In this document: positions 26,997-37,320 of the stretch, piece by piece
Layout of the letters: each line of letters begins with the position of its first letter
Numbering within the stretch: the first letter of the stretch is position 1
Origin: Methylophilus sp.
Lineage (GTDB): Bacteria > Pseudomonadota > Gammaproteobacteria > Burkholderiales > Methylophilaceae
Direction: 5' to 3'
Assembly (NCBI RefSeq): GCF_008015755.1
Contig: NZ_SSGF01000015.1
Span: 1-64,000 of the forward strand
DNA length: 64,000 nt
The notes under the pieces: generated by a model
Databases searched by the model: none
The model's input: the letters and a program-made list of their open reading frames with translations, nothing else
Told to the model about the DNA's origin: nothing
Program-made: the position numbers and the translations under genes

Positions 26997-27929
26997 TCAG
27001 GAATGGTTCCTGAGATATTCACGCGGATCCAGCGGGTTACCATTGAGTCGAATTTCGTAGTGCAAATGCGGGCCCGTTGAGCGACCTGTGCTACCGATCA
27101 AGGCAATTTTCTGCCCTTTCATCACGCGGTCACCCGATTTCACCAGTAACTTGGAATTGTGCGCATAACGCGTTTCCAGGCCTGATCCGTGATCAATCTT
27201 GAGCAGGTTACCGTAGTCTGGCGTTTGCACAGCGGTGATCACGATACCATCTGCCGCGGCATAGACCGGCATACCGACAGAGGCGGGAAAATCCAAGCCC
27301 TCATGAAAAGCGCGATGACCATTCAACGGGTCAATTCGCCAGCCGTAACTGGATGAACTATACGCCGCCGCGACCGGGCTGCTGTTAGGCAGCATTTCGC
27401 GCAGTACACTCTTTTGCAACAGTTTTGCTTCAATTTTGCCCTGATACTCATCCCTAAAATCGAGATCAGCGGACATTTGCTCAATCGTCGCTTTCAAGTC
27501 TTCTTCGCTTAATGGTGAATCCTTCACCAACGGGCCGCCCTGCCCTAATGACTCACTGATTGGCGGCTCGCCAACCGGCAGTTCATTGACCGTCGTTCTT
27601 TCGTTAATCGGCTCCGCGGTCGATTTAACGCCAGCCAATTTGGACAAACGCTGGTTCTGCGCATCCAGGCGCAAAATACGCGCCTGTAGCTCGCCAATTT
27701 GCTTGGCATAGGCATCGAGGTGGTTTTGGGTAGACAGCATGGCGCCGCGCAAATGCGGCGGCAACATGGCTTTCACGCCCTGTGATTTGATCACTTGCTG
27801 TGGCGTAATAAATAGTAGGGTTAACACAACTGGCACCAGGATCAACGCCAGCAGCAGGCCAAGGCTCTCAAACACGCCCAGTGTTTTCGGCTTGGCCATT
27901 TTTTCTGAAACAATAATGATATTTATCAT
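26997..27929 (-). CDS. M23-family metallopeptidase (LytM/NlpD-like), membrane anchored
   Basis: This is a probable murein endopeptidase or amidase activator. The 310-residue product has one N-terminal membrane helix (about 24-44), a coiled-coil-like region (about 70-100 and 145-175) and a C-terminal LytM domain. The zinc motif is complete: HEGLDFPA (His and Asp), a central HGSGLETRYAHNS and GPHLHYEI (HxH). The N-terminus MINIIIVSEKMAKPKTL matches the family form found beside secA in betaproteobacteria, so the first ATG is kept. It diverges from dciA. Confidence 0.9.
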   Translation of the reverse strand: MINIIIVSEKMAKPKTLGVFESLGLLLALILVPVVLTLLFITPQQVIKSQGVKAMLPPHLRGAMLSTQNHLDAYAKQIGELQARILRLDAQNQRLSKLAGVKSTAEPINERTTVNELPVGEPPISESLGQGGPLVKDSPLSEEDLKATIEQMSADLDFRDEYQGKIEAKLLQKSVLREMLPNSSPVAAAYSSSSYGWRIDPLNGHRAFHEGLDFPASVGMPVYAAADGIVITAVQTPDYGNLLKIDHGSGLETRYAHNSKLLVKSGDRVMKGQKIALIGSTGRSTGPHLHYEIRLNGNPLDPREYLRNHS

Positions 27930-28037
27930 GCTAAGAACTCTCGCTATTCACCGGCACGCAATGATGACCCAACGGGTTAACCAACGCTTTCTGGCCTGGT
28001 GGTGTACAATATTCATGCATTCTGTGGACAACCCGCC

Positions 28038-28484
28038 ATGTTCAAAATCAATCAGATTTTCAAGCATCATCACGATCTCAAGCCGCTATTACAAGAAGCG
28101 GATGATAGGCAGCAATTACAGCAATGCTGGTCAGCAGTTGCCCCGGAATTTTCCAGATTTTCGCATGTGCTGGCACTGCATGATGGCGCTCTGACGATTG
28201 CGGTGCAATCAGGCGCGGCGGCCAGCAGAATCAAGTTAATGGAAACCCAACTGTTGCAAAAAATCCGGGATTTTTGTCAAAATTCCAGGAAAATCAAAGG
28301 CTTAAACCTTAACGCAATTAAGGTCAAAGTGCAAGTAAAATCTCGCCCGCAAAGCAAGCATAAACGTATCAAAGCCCCTTCAAATCGCGCTTTAAATACG
28401 CTGGAGACCTATGCTAATGAGGCCAATAATCCAGCACTTGAAGCCGCTTTACGTCATTTTATTGACCAGCAACGCCACGACTGA
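28038..28484 (+). CDS. DciA-like (DUF721) protein
   Basis: The 148-residue product belongs to the DUF721 family. It has LQQCWSAVAPEFSRFSHVLALHDGALTIAVQSGAAASRIKLMETQLLQKI, followed by a beta strand with KVQVK and a charged, disordered C-terminal part. DUF721 proteins include DciA, which loads the replicative helicase in bacteria lacking DnaC. Short versions such as this are usually placed near secA. The ATG at 28038 is chosen since the upstream in-frame start would add residues unlike the family. A TACAAT -10-like element is at 28005-28010. Confidence 0.75.
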   Translation: MFKINQIFKHHHDLKPLLQEADDRQQLQQCWSAVAPEFSRFSHVLALHDGALTIAVQSGAAASRIKLMETQLLQKIRDFCQNSRKIKGLNLNAIKVKVQVKSRPQSKHKRIKAPSNRALNTLETYANEANNPALEAALRHFIDQQRHD

Positions 28485-28645
28485 GTGAGTCTTTTCCGGC
28501 TTAAAAACCGCCCTGAAAACCCGCTTGTAGACGCACTTTAATAGTGCAATAATGGCCCAACCTGTTACATTTTATTTACAACTAAAATAGCAGGGGATCA
28601 GCAGTCATTACGTTTAACGCAGTCTCATCAGGAACAGGAGAAGTC

Positions 28646-30676
28646 ATGTCAGTCGCATTAATGTTAGCGCTCGGTGCTGCAGTGTTGGCGGTGCTCTATG
28701 GCGTAGTAATGAGCAAGTGGATTTCAGGGTTACCCGCTGGCAATGCCCGCATGCAGGAGATTGCGGGTGCCATTCAACAAGGGGCAGCAGCCTATTTGTC
28801 CAGGCAATACAAGGCGATCGCGCTGGTCGGTATCATCCTCGCCATTTTGATCGGCGTCTTTTTGAGTCTACAAACAGCCATTGGCTTTATCGTCGGCGCA
28901 ACATTATCTGGGGCCTGTGGTTTTATTGGCATGAACGTGTCAGTCAAAGCCAATGTGCGCACCGCACAGGCCGCGACCAATGGCATCGGCGCGGCGCTGG
29001 ATGTCGCGTTTAAAGGTGGCGCCATTACCGGCATGCTGGTGGTTGGACTTGGCCTACTCGGTGTGGCAGGCTTTTATATCTACCTGGGCGCAGAGCAAGC
29101 CACCGACTTAAATCCACTGATAGGCCTGGCGTTTGGCTCGTCATTAATTTCTATCTTTGCCCGGCTGGGTGGCGGTATTTTCACCAAAGGCGCTGATGTC
29201 GGCGCTGATCTGGTCGGTAAGGTAGAAGCAGGCATCCCCGAAGATGACCCGCGCAATCCGGCCGTGATTGCCGATAACGTCGGTGACAACGTTGGCGACT
29301 GTGCGGGGATGGCAGCCGACCTGTTTGAAACTTATGCAGTGACCTTAATCGCTACCATGGTATTGGGTGGCCTGATGGCGGCAGAAGCAGGTGCCAACGG
29401 CGTGATTTATCCCTTGCTGCTGGGTGCGGTTTCGATTGTGGCCTCGATTATTGGCTGTTTTTTTGTGAAAGCCTCCCCCGGCATGAAAAACGTCATGCCC
29501 GCGCTTTATAAAGGCCTGGCCGTGGCTGGTGTGTTATCCCTGATCGCATTTTACTTCGTCACACAATATGTGTTTCCGCAAGGCTACACACATGGTGAAG
29601 TGACAGTCACCAGCCAGGCCCTGTTTGGCGCCTGTGCGGTCGGCCTGGTATTAACTGCAGCGCTGGTGTGGATCACCGAATATTACACCGGCACCGACTA
29701 CGCCCCCGTCAAACACGTGGCGCAAGCCTCGACCACTGGCCACGCCACCAACATCATTGCTGGTATAGGCGTTTCAATGAAATCGACCGCCCTGCCCGTA
29801 CTGTCGGTCTGCCTCGCGATTTATGTCGCGTTTCACCTGGCAGGCTTGTATGGGGTAGCGATTGCCGCCATGGCCATGTTGAGCATGGCCGGTATTGTGG
29901 TCGCGCTGGATGCCTACGGACCAATTACCGATAACGCAGGCGGCATCGCCGAAATGGCCGAATTACCTAGCAGCGTGCGCGACGTGACTGATCCGCTGGA
30001 TGCGGTAGGCAATACGACCAAAGCGGTCACTAAAGGGTATGCCATTGGCTCCGCGGGCCTGGCATCGCTGGTGCTGTTTGCCGACTACACACACAAACTG
30101 GAAAGTGCAGGCATCACTGCCAGCTTTGATTTAAGCGACCCTCAGGTGATTATCGGCTTGTTTATTGGCGGCCTGATTCCTTTCCTGTTTGCCGCCATGG
30201 CAATGGAAGCGGTAGGCCGCGCCGCGGGCAGTGTGGTGGAAGAGGTGCGCCGCCAGTTCCGCGAAATCAAAGGGATTATGGAAGGCACCGCCAAACCTGA
30301 ATATGGCAAAGCGGTAGACATGCTCACCAGCGCAGCGATCAAGGAGATGATGCTGCCGTCCTTATTACCAGTCGCCGCGCCTATCCTGGTCGGATTATTC
30401 TTGGGCCCAGTGGCATTGGGTGGTTTACTCATGGGCACGATTGTGACTGGTCTGTTTGTGGCGATTTCGATGTGTACGGGTGGTGGCGCCTGGGATAACG
30501 CCAAAAAATACATTGAAGACGGCCATCATGGCGGCAAAGGCTCGGATGCGCACAAAGCGGCTGTCACAGGTGATACAGTCGGGGACCCTTACAAGGATAC
30601 CGCCGGCCCGGCAGTGAACCCGTTGATTAAAATCATCAATATTGTGGCACTGCTGATCGTTCCGCTGTTGCATTAA
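28646..30676 (+). CDS. hppA: Membrane-bound proton-translocating pyrophosphatase
   Basis: The enzyme couples pyrophosphate hydrolysis to proton export across the inner membrane. The 676-residue product has about 16 membrane helices. The substrate motifs are [11 protein letters not shown] with the following [23 protein letters not shown] (about 190-225), and near the C-terminus [17 protein letters not shown]. The loop reads GNTTKA with Lys459. In this family Lys at that place marks the potassium-independent proton pump, whereas Ala marks the potassium-dependent type. The gene stands alone with a strong shared terminator behind it and faces the soluble pyrophosphatase gene. Confidence 0.96.
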   Translation: MSVALMLALGAAVLAVLYGVVMSKWISGLPAGNARMQEIAGAIQQGAAAYLSRQYKAIALVGIILAILIGVFLSLQTAIGFIVGATLSGACGFIGMNVSVKANVRTAQAATNGIGAALDVAFKGGAITGMLVVGLGLLGVAGFYIYLGAEQATDLNPLIGLAFGSSLISIFARLGGGIFTKGADVGADLVGKVEAGIPEDDPRNPAVIADNVGDNVGDCAGMAADLFETYAVTLIATMVLGGLMAAEAGANGVIYPLLLGAVSIVASIIGCFFVKASPGMKNVMPALYKGLAVAGVLSLIAFYFVTQYVFPQGYTHGEVTVTSQALFGACAVGLVLTAALVWITEYYTGTDYAPVKHVAQASTTGHATNIIAGIGVSMKSTALPVLSVCLAIYVAFHLAGLYGVAIAAMAMLSMAGIVVALDAYGPITDNAGGIAEMAELPSSVRDVTDPLDAVGNTTKAVTKGYAIGSAGLASLVLFADYTHKLESAGITASFDLSDPQVIIGLFIGGLIPFLFAAMAMEAVGRAAGSVVEEVRRQFREIKGIMEGTAKPEYGKAVDMLTSAAIKEMMLPSLLPVAAPILVGLFLGPVALGGLLMGTIVTGLFVAISMCTGGGAWDNAKKYIEDGHHGGKGSDAHKAAVTGDTVGDPYKDTAGPAVNPLIKIINIVALLIVPLLH

Positions 30677-30692
30677 CCTGTCGCACAAGCAA

Positions 30693-30722
30693 TAAAAAAG
30701 TCGGCCTAGGCCGACTTTTTTG
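30693..30722. terminator. Bidirectional terminator between hppA and ppa
   Basis: AAAAAAGTCGGCC / GGCCGACTTTTTT is nearly a perfect palindrome with a 2-base centre. It can terminate both convergent genes. Confidence 0.9.
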
Positions 30723-30738
30723 TCACACGTCATACAGA

Positions 30739-31287
30739 TTAAAACGCGGGCTTCACTTCTAACGCGTTGTAACGTTCAACGCCGCCTAGGATTTCAGCAT
30801 GGGCAGACTCAATGCCTTCCCAACCTTCGATTTTCACCCATTTACCTTTGTCCAAATCTTTATAGTGCTCAAAGAAGTGGGCAATCATGTCCAAACGCCA
30901 TGGGGACACATCGCTCAATGTTTTTTGATAAGCATACAAACCGCACACTTTTTCAATTGGCACCGCCAGCACTTTGGCATCGCCACCGGCTTCGTCAGTC
31001 ATTTTCAGCATGCCCAATGCGCGGCAACGTACTACCACACCCGGCAACAATGGCACTGGTGTAATCACCAACACATCCACCGGGTCTCCGTCGTCACCCA
31101 AGGTGTGTGGAATGTAACCGTAGTTACATGGATATTGCATGGAGGTACCCATGAAGCGATCCACAAACAGCGCGCCACTTTCTTTGTCGACTTCATATTT
31201 AACCGGGTCGCCGTTGGCCGGAATTTCGATAATGACGTTAAAGTCGTGCGGCAAATCTTTGCCGCTAGGCACCAAATTCAAAGACAT
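30739..31287 (-). CDS. ppa: Soluble inorganic pyrophosphatase (family I)
   Basis: This cytoplasmic enzyme hydrolyses pyrophosphate to phosphate with Mg. The 182-residue product has the family I signature [10 protein letters not shown] (three catalytic Asp), preceded by YNYGYIPHT-like [11 protein letters not shown] and the conserved Glu/Lys/Tyr of the active site ([25 protein letters not shown]). Length is usual for bacteria. It is convergent with hppA, so the cell has both a pump that stores pyrophosphate energy and an enzyme that dissipates it. Confidence 0.96.
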   Translation of the reverse strand: MSLNLVPSGKDLPHDFNVIIEIPANGDPVKYEVDKESGALFVDRFMGTSMQYPCNYGYIPHTLGDDGDPVDVLVITPVPLLPGVVVRCRALGMLKMTDEAGGDAKVLAVPIEKVCGLYAYQKTLSDVSPWRLDMIAHFFEHYKDLDKGKWVKIEGWEGIESAHAEILGGVERYNALEVKPAF

Positions 31288-31359
31288 CTTCTTAAACCCA
31301 TTTCAACAAAAAAGCGCCATTATAGGCGAATAATATGAACATTTGACTGACAAACAGCA

Positions 31360-31656
31360 CTATTTTTGATCTTGCGCAACACGTATGGTATCGCGGCAGG
31401 CTTGCCGCACCGCGACCGGCGTCAGCTTCAATGCCAGGTAAAGCAGCAGTGGAATAATCACCAATTCATCCAGTTGGCCAATCACCGGAATAAAGTCAGG
31501 GATCAGGTCAAACGGCAACACCAGGTAAGCCAATGCCAGCCACAACAAGGCCTTGGCCAGCCAGGGCGTTTGCGGATGCGCATGCAAGGCACGGTAAAAA
31601 ACCACCTCTTGTTTAAAGCGGCTAGCCAAGGCCGCCAGTTGCGCGCGCAAACCCAT
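31360..31656 (-). CDS. DUF1232 (YkvA-like) membrane protein
   Basis: The 98-residue product has the DUF1232 core: PQTPWLAKALLWLALAYLVLPFDLIPDFIPVIGQLDELVIIPLLLYL, with the signature PFDLIPDFIP flanked by two hydrophobic helices (about 33-48 and 62-78). The function is unknown. It lies 6 bases downstream of purC and is probably cotranscribed. Confidence 0.85.
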   Translation of the reverse strand: MGLRAQLAALASRFKQEVVFYRALHAHPQTPWLAKALLWLALAYLVLPFDLIPDFIPVIGQLDELVIIPLLLYLALKLTPVAVRQACRDTIRVAQDQK

Positions 31657-31662
31657 GTGTGA

Positions 31663-32562
31663 TTAATCCACCTGCAAGGTACGACCGGTCAGCTTGGCAA
31701 ACGCTTCCATATACTTATCAGAAGTCCGTTGTGCGACATCGGCGGGCAATTCAGGGCCAGGGGCAACCTTATTCCAGCCGCAACTTTCCAGCCAGTCGCG
31801 CACGTATTGCTTGTCATAACTCGGTGGATTACTGCCAATCTGGTATTGGTCGGCCGGCCAAAAGCGTGAAGAATCCGGCGTTAACGCTTCATCCATCACA
31901 TGTAACACGCCGTGCTCGTCAACGCCAAATTCAAACTTGGTGTCGGCAATAATAATGCCCTTGGTGCGCGCATATTCCGCCGCACGCGTGTACAAAGCAA
32001 TGGCGGCTTTTTCCACCTGGGCAGTCATGTCTTTGCCAATTAAGGCTTCGACGTGCGCCACACTGATATTTTCATCGTGCTCGCCAACCGCAGCCTTGCT
32101 TGAAGGCGTAAATAACGGTTTAGGTAATTGTTGTGCCAATTGCAGTCCGGCGGGCAATCCGATCTCGCACACGGTGCCCTTGGCTTGATATTCTTTCCAG
32201 CCACTACCCACCAGATAACCACGCACAATCGCTTCCAGTGGCAAGGCTTTGAGCTTTTTCACCACCACCGCGCGCCCTTTAACCTGCTCAACTTCGTCAG
32301 GGGCAACGACAGATTCAGGGGCAATCCCGGTGAGATGGTTAGGCACCACATCCTGCAATTGCTCAAACCAGAAATTGGCCATTTGCGTCAGCATGGCGCC
32401 TTTGTTGGCAATGCCCGTCGGCAAAATCACATCAAACGCACTGAGGCGATCAGTGCTGACCAGTAACATTGTGTGCGCATCAATATCGTAAATATCACGC
32501 ACCTTGCCCTGGTGCAGTTTTTTCAGGCTTTTGATGGAAGTTTCGAGCAAAGGCGCACGCAT
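31663..32562 (-). CDS. purC: Phosphoribosylaminoimidazole-succinocarboxamide synthase
   Basis: PurC joins CAIR with aspartate using ATP in purine synthesis. The product begins with the ATP-binding GKVRDIYDID and has the signatures LPLEAIVRGYLVGSGWKEY, DTKFEFGVDE and DEALTPDSSRFWPADQY, ending with KQYVRDWLE. The ATG at 32562 (299 residues) is preferred to a GTG 12 bases upstream (32574); neither has a good ribosome binding site. The length matches the large bacterial form. Confidence 0.95.
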   Translation of the reverse strand: MRAPLLETSIKSLKKLHQGKVRDIYDIDAHTMLLVSTDRLSAFDVILPTGIANKGAMLTQMANFWFEQLQDVVPNHLTGIAPESVVAPDEVEQVKGRAVVVKKLKALPLEAIVRGYLVGSGWKEYQAKGTVCEIGLPAGLQLAQQLPKPLFTPSSKAAVGEHDENISVAHVEALIGKDMTAQVEKAAIALYTRAAEYARTKGIIIADTKFEFGVDEHGVLHVMDEALTPDSSRFWPADQYQIGSNPPSYDKQYVRDWLESCGWNKVAPGPELPADVAQRTSDKYMEAFAKLTGRTLQVD

Positions 32563-32639
32563 AATGTCTATCACACAAGTAAAAACAGCATTATAAATGC
32601 GTGACGCGATTGCTGGCGAATAAATTGAAGTGCAACCAA

Positions 32640-33701
32640 TTAGGCCGCGACCGCTTCGTCGTCTTCAACCGCAGGCAGGTTGGCCATGGATAATTTGGCA
32701 TATGCCACATAGCGCGTTAAGCGCAACAGGTTGCAGGTATAGCCGTATTCATTGTCATACCAGCCGATCAATTTAACAAACGTGGGGTCGAGCATAATGC
32801 CTGCACCGGCATCAAACACACTGGCCGCCGAAAACCCGCGAAAATCGCTGGAAACCACAGCGTCTTCGGTGTAACCAAGCACGCCTTTTAAATCGCGTTC
32901 TGCCGCGTACTTCATCACGGCACAAATCTCTTCGTAACTGGTTTTTTGCTGTAACTCAACGGTTAAATCAACCACTGACACATCGGCCGACGGAATGCGC
33001 ATCGCCATACCCGTGAGTTTTTTATTGAGCGCCGGAATCACCTTGCCCACTGCTTTGGCCGCGCCAGTACTGGAAGGAATAATGTTTTCAAATACACCGC
33101 GTCCGCCGCGCCAGTCTTTATTGGAGGTGCCATCGACTGTTTTTTGCGTGGCCGTGGCTGCATGAATGGTGGTCATCAGGCCGCGTTTGACGCCAAAATG
33201 GTCATGCAGCACTTTGACAATAGGCGCCAAGCCATTGGTGGTGCAAGAGGCCGCCGAGACAATATCTTCACCGTGGTAATGATAGTGATTAACGCCATAG
33301 ACATACATGGGTGTATCGTCTTTGCCGGGCGCAGACTGCACCACGATACGCGCGCCACCGGCAATATGCGCCGCACAGGTTTCCTGGGTCAGAAAAACAC
33401 CAGTACATTCGATCACCACATCCACCGCTTCCGCTTTCCAGTCGATGTCTGCCGGTTTGCTGTGCGCAGTCAGGCGGATTTTTTTGCCATCCACCACTAA
33501 AAAATCGCCCTCTAAGCGTGCATCCTGCGCCAGCCTGCCGTGCACAGAGTCATATTTGAGCATATACAACATATGGTCGGGGGCTTCGATGCCGTTAATG
33601 GCCACTACCTCCATATCTTTAAACTCAACCTGATTTAATGCGGCCCGCAACACCATACGACCAATCCGGCCAAAGCCGTTAATGCCAACCCGAATACCCA
33701 T
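32640..33701 (-). CDS. gap: Glyceraldehyde-3-phosphate dehydrogenase, paralogue with C-terminal tail
   Basis: It oxidises glyceraldehyde-3-phosphate to 1,3-bisphosphoglycerate. The 353-residue product has the Rossmann motif NGFGRIGRM, the catalytic SCTTNG Cys (about 155) and the [22 protein letters not shown] segment. Position 37, Asp in NAD-specific enzymes, is Gly (VVAINGIEA), and the Pro of the DGPS loop is Thr (DGTS). Both changes are those that widen cofactor use to NADP. Compared with the second copy it has about 20 extra C-terminal residues ([20 protein letters not shown]). AAAGGAG precedes the ATG at 33701; the frame upstream of it is not coding. Confidence 0.94.
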   Translation of the reverse strand: MGIRVGINGFGRIGRMVLRAALNQVEFKDMEVVAINGIEAPDHMLYMLKYDSVHGRLAQDARLEGDFLVVDGKKIRLTAHSKPADIDWKAEAVDVVIECTGVFLTQETCAAHIAGGARIVVQSAPGKDDTPMYVYGVNHYHYHGEDIVSAASCTTNGLAPIVKVLHDHFGVKRGLMTTIHAATATQKTVDGTSNKDWRGGRGVFENIIPSSTGAAKAVGKVIPALNKKLTGMAMRIPSADVSVVDLTVELQQKTSYEEICAVMKYAAERDLKGVLGYTEDAVVSSDFRGFSAASVFDAGAGIMLDPTFVKLIGWYDNEYGYTCNLLRLTRYVAYAKLSMANLPAVEDDEAVAA

Positions 33702-33847
33702 TTTTGACTCCTTTGTCACTGGATAAGGTAAGAACAAGCAATTTTGATGCTAATGTTCAATATTTAGCATTAGACAGGCGCGATAGCCTTGAATAGAATA
33801 GTATTGAATCTTTTGAATGTTGCAAGCCACTGACCATCGGATATTTT

Positions 33848-34837
33848 GTGAACATTGCAGAGCAATTACTGAGTGGTATCCTGGACACATTACCCCTGCA
33901 AATTGCAGTGATTGATGAGACCAGCAGCATTATTTACGTGAACCAAGCCTGGCGAAAATTTGGGCTGCTTTACGGCCTGGATCTGGAAACAGACTGGTTT
34001 GGCATCGCTTATCTTGATGTTTGCCGCGCCAACGAAGACACCAACCAACCTTTGTTAGTCGACGGCATTGAGCGTGTACTCAGCGGCTCTATAGCACTTT
34101 TCACGACTGACTATTTGTGTCACACGCCGACCCAGGAACCCACCTGGCTGACCCTCAGTTTACAGCCCATGCAAACCACGCTGGCAGACGGCAAACTATT
34201 TCTGCTGTCACTCACCAATATTACACACCACAAACAGACGGAAGATCGCATCTCGGCCCTCACTTTAACCGACCCGCTGACCGGGCTGGCCAATCGCCGT
34301 CGGCTGGAGCAGTTTATGCGTGACGAGTGGTCACGCGCCATCCGTCATCAATCCAGCCTGAGCGTGATGATGGTGGATGCCGACCACTTTAAACAGCTGA
34401 ACGACAGTATGGGGCATGGTGCGGGGGATGAGTGCTTGCGCCAGTTGGCGGGCATCTTAAAACGCTACAGCAACCGCCCGGGAGACCTGGCAGCGCGTTT
34501 TGGCGGTGAGGAGTTTGTCCTGGTGCTTAGCCAAACCACGCAGCAAGAAGCCGCTAAAATTGCCGAACGTATCCGCCAAAAAGTCATGGCATTGGATATA
34601 CGCTTTGCTGGTCACCGCCTGATGACCGTGAGCATCGGCGTAGCCTCATTGGGCATACAGCAGTCACAGTCACACAAAGAGCAGCATGCGCGCAACCAGT
34701 GGCTCAACTTCAGCGAAGACGGTAATTTATTGATAGAACAGGCTGACAAAGCCTTGTATGTGGCCAAAAAACAGGGCCGCAACCGGGTAGAAGTCTACGA
34801 TAAACACCACAGGCTGACGGTGCCGCTCTCCGTGTAG
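33848..34837 (+). CDS. PAS-GGDEF diguanylate cyclase
   Basis: This is a probable cyclic-di-GMP synthase. The 329-residue product has an N-terminal PAS-like sensor domain (about 5-125: LPLQIAVIDETSSIIYVNQAWRKFG) and a C-terminal GGDEF domain. The active site is GGEEF (219-223). An inhibitory RxxD site (Arg210-Asp213) lies five residues before it, so the enzyme looks active and feedback-controlled. There are no membrane helices. The start is GTG at 33848 with no strong ribosome binding site. It lies between two GAPDH genes and is convergent with pgk, whose end is only 25 bases away. Confidence 0.93.
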   Translation: MNIAEQLLSGILDTLPLQIAVIDETSSIIYVNQAWRKFGLLYGLDLETDWFGIAYLDVCRANEDTNQPLLVDGIERVLSGSIALFTTDYLCHTPTQEPTWLTLSLQPMQTTLADGKLFLLSLTNITHHKQTEDRISALTLTDPLTGLANRRRLEQFMRDEWSRAIRHQSSLSVMMVDADHFKQLNDSMGHGAGDECLRQLAGILKRYSNRPGDLAARFGGEEFVLVLSQTTQQEAAKIAERIRQKVMALDIRFAGHRLMTVSIGVASLGIQQSQSHKEQHARNQWLNFSEDGNLLIEQADKALYVAKKQGRNRVEVYDKHHRLTVPLSV

Positions 34838-34862
34838 CGACACGCATCAGCCCATAGACATC

Positions 34863-36056
34863 TTAAGCTGCGCGCGCTTCCAGAATCGCGACTGCTGGCA
34901 AGGTTTTACCTTCCAGGAACTCAAGAAAAGCACCACCGGCGGTTGAGATATAAGACACTTTGTCATAAATATCATACTTCTGGATCGCGGCAATGGTGTC
35001 GCCACCACCCGCCAGTGTAAAGGCCTTGGTTTCAGCAATCGCCTTGGCAATGGTTTTGGTGCCCTCACCAAACTGGTCAAACTCAAACACGCCAACCGGG
35101 CCGTTCCACACCACGGTGCCTGCTTTCATGATGATCTCCACGAGCTCAGCGGCTGATTGCGTGCCGATGTCAAAAATCATCTCATCGGCCGCGACTTCTG
35201 TGGCCGATTTTTTCACTGCAGGTTCATTGGCATCAAATTGCTTGCCGACCACCACATCTTTGGCAATTGGTACGCAGGCGCCACGCGCAGACATTTTGTC
35301 CATCAGGCATTTCGCGGTGCCAATCAAGTCATCCTCACACAAAGATTTGCCGACTTCCTGGCCAGAGGCTTTGAGGAAGGTGTTAGCGATACCGCCACCG
35401 ACCACCAGTTGGTCGACTTTATCGGACAAGCTCTCGAGCACGGTCAATTTGGTAGACACTTTGGAACCACCGACAATTGCTACCAGTGGCCGCGCAGGGG
35501 CCAGCAAGGCTTTACTTAACGCATCTAGCTCTTGCGTCAACAAAATACCGGCACAGGCGACTGGCGCAAACTTGGCAATACCATGCGTAGAGGCTTCGGC
35601 ACGGTGTGCGGTACCAAACGCATCCATCACAAATACATCACATAAGGCGGCGTACTTCTTGGCCAGCTCATCATTGTTTTTCTTTTCGCCGACGTTAAAG
35701 CGGCAATTTTCCAGCAAAATCAGCTGACCATCTTCGGTGGTCAAACTGTCTTCTGGCGCATTAGGTGCCAACCAGTTTTTCACCAGGCGCACCGGCTGCC
35801 CCAACAACTTGCTCATCACATCAGCCACTGGCTGCAATGAGTTTTCTTCGCTATATACCCCTTCTTCCGGGCGACCCAGATGCGAAGTCACCATCACTTT
35901 GGCACCAGCCTTGAGGGCAAACTCAATGGTAGGCATGCTGGCCACAATTCTGGCATCGCTGGTCACCACGCCGTCTTTCACTGGCACGTTGAGGTCGGCA
36001 CGAATAAACACCCGCTTGCCACGCAAGTCTAGGTCGGTCATTTTGATGAATTTCAT
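34863..36056 (-). CDS. pgk: Phosphoglycerate kinase
   Basis: It transfers phosphate between 1,3-bisphosphoglycerate and ADP. The 397-residue product begins [29 protein letters not shown] and carries [10 protein letters not shown], the GGSKVSTKL hinge and the C-terminal nucleotide-binding [13 protein letters not shown]. The ATG at 36056 has AAGGGAGAG upstream; a longer frame would run into the previous gene's tail. It follows the gap gene in the same direction with a hairpin between them (36121-36150). Confidence 0.97.
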   Translation of the reverse strand: MKFIKMTDLDLRGKRVFIRADLNVPVKDGVVTSDARIVASMPTIEFALKAGAKVMVTSHLGRPEEGVYSEENSLQPVADVMSKLLGQPVRLVKNWLAPNAPEDSLTTEDGQLILLENCRFNVGEKKNNDELAKKYAALCDVFVMDAFGTAHRAEASTHGIAKFAPVACAGILLTQELDALSKALLAPARPLVAIVGGSKVSTKLTVLESLSDKVDQLVVGGGIANTFLKASGQEVGKSLCEDDLIGTAKCLMDKMSARGACVPIAKDVVVGKQFDANEPAVKKSATEVAADEMIFDIGTQSAAELVEIIMKAGTVVWNGPVGVFEFDQFGEGTKTIAKAIAETKAFTLAGGGDTIAAIQKYDIYDKVSYISTAGGAFLEFLEGKTLPAVAILEARAA

Positions 36057-36120
36057 GAAGCTCTCCCTTGAGCGGTCGCCGCCGCTTGAATATAAACTGG
36101 TCAGGATAAGAATATCACTG

Positions 36121-36150
36121 AAAAAACAAACGGGGCATAAAGCCCCGTGC
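36121..36150 (-). terminator. Hairpin/attenuator between gap and pgk
   Basis: On the minus strand CGGGGC, TTTAT and GCCCCG form a stem followed by TTTGTTTTTT. It lies in the 98-base gap after the gap stop and may reduce read-through into pgk. Confidence 0.75.
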
Positions 36151-36154
36151 ATGA

Positions 36155-37156
36155 TTAAGCAATGTGTTGAACCAGGCGCAGAAGGTTACAGGTATAGCCG
36201 TATTCGTTGTCGTACCAGCCCACCACTTTGACAAAAGTTGGGTCCAGCATAATGCCTGCATCGGCATCAAACACACTGGCCGCCGCACTGCTACGGAAGT
36301 CGCTGGAAACCACTTTTTCATTGGTAAACTCTAGCACGCCTTTTAACGCACCATCAGCCGCTTGTTGCATGGCGGCACAAATCGCTTCATAGGTGGTTTC
36401 AGTGTTGAGTTCTACGGTCAAATCCACTACAGACACATCGGCGGACGGCACACGCATCGCCATGCCGGTGAGTTTTTTATTGAGGGATGGAATCACCTTG
36501 CCAACGGCCTTGGCCGCACCAGTGCTCGAAGGAATAATGTTTTCAAACACACTGCGGCCACCGCGCCAGTCTTTTTTCGAGGTGCCGTCGACCGTCAATT
36601 GTGAAGCTGTCGCCGCATGTATCGTCGTCATCAAACCACGTTTGATCCCAAAGCTGTCATGCAGCACTTTGGCTAAGGGCGCCAGGCCATTAGTGGTACA
36701 GGAAGCCGCAGAAATAATTGCCTGGCCAGCATATTCAGTATGGTTTACACCATATACAAACATCGGCGTGTCATCTTTGCCAGGGGCAGATTGCACGACT
36801 TTTTTAGCGCCGCCGCTAATATGCGGGTGGCAGTTGTCTTGGGTCAAAAAGGCACCGGTAGATTCAATGATGATATCTGCACCACCAATACGCCAGTCAA
36901 TGTTGCTAGGATCACGCTCTGCGGTTAAGTGTATACGTTGACCATTTACCACCAGCGCACCATTGTCAGCTTCCACCTTGGCATTAAAGCGACCATGTAC
37001 CGAGTCATACTTGAGCAAATACATCATGTATTCAACATCATACGAACTATTAATGGCTACCACTTCGATATTGCTGAACTCTGCTTGCTCAATCGCCGCA
37101 CGCAACGCCATACGGCCGATGCGCCCAAACCCGTTAATGCCTACCTTCACTGACAT
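36155..37156 (-). CDS. gap: Glyceraldehyde-3-phosphate dehydrogenase, copy linked to pgk
   Basis: The 333-residue product has the usual length and motifs: NGFGRIGRM at the N-terminus, the catalytic SCTTNG Cys (about 155), [24 protein letters not shown] and [15 protein letters not shown] at the end. Position 37 is Ser (VVAINSSYD) rather than Asp, and the DGPS Pro is Thr, as in the other paralogue. GGGGAG precedes the ATG at 37156. With pgk it forms the usual gap-pgk operon, so it is probably the main glycolytic or gluconeogenic enzyme. Confidence 0.96.
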   Translation of the reverse strand: MSVKVGINGFGRIGRMALRAAIEQAEFSNIEVVAINSSYDVEYMMYLLKYDSVHGRFNAKVEADNGALVVNGQRIHLTAERDPSNIDWRIGGADIIIESTGAFLTQDNCHPHISGGAKKVVQSAPGKDDTPMFVYGVNHTEYAGQAIISAASCTTNGLAPLAKVLHDSFGIKRGLMTTIHAATASQLTVDGTSKKDWRGGRSVFENIIPSSTGAAKAVGKVIPSLNKKLTGMAMRVPSADVSVVDLTVELNTETTYEAICAAMQQAADGALKGVLEFTNEKVVSSDFRSSAAASVFDADAGIMLDPTFVKVVGWYDNEYGYTCNLLRLVQHIA

Positions 37157-37273
37157 ATGCTCCCCAACATTGCTTAGAACTAAAGCTCAGTATTTTAACC
37201 TAAACCACCTATACTGGACAGATTGTAAGTATTTGATTTGATACACGACAAAGCATAAAAATCATACAAACAC

Positions 37274-37295
37274 GGCTTCATGCCTGCATGAAGCC
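37274..37295 (+). other. 9-bp perfect hairpin in the msrA leader
   Basis: GGCTTCATG, CCTG and CATGAAGCC form a perfect stem-loop, 25 bases before the msrA start. An alternative msrA ATG (37288) lies inside the stem, which argues against its use. Confidence 0.6.
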
Positions 37296-37320
37296 TAATA
37301 ACGAACAGAAAGATTACCTG

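Noticed and set aside
34993-35727. 244-codon frame on the plus strand
   Set aside because: Antisense shadow of pgk with Ser/Thr/Ala-rich product.
37288-37320. Upstream ATG as the msrA start
   Set aside because: It lies within a perfect hairpin and has no ribosome binding site; the next ATG gives the family N-terminus.
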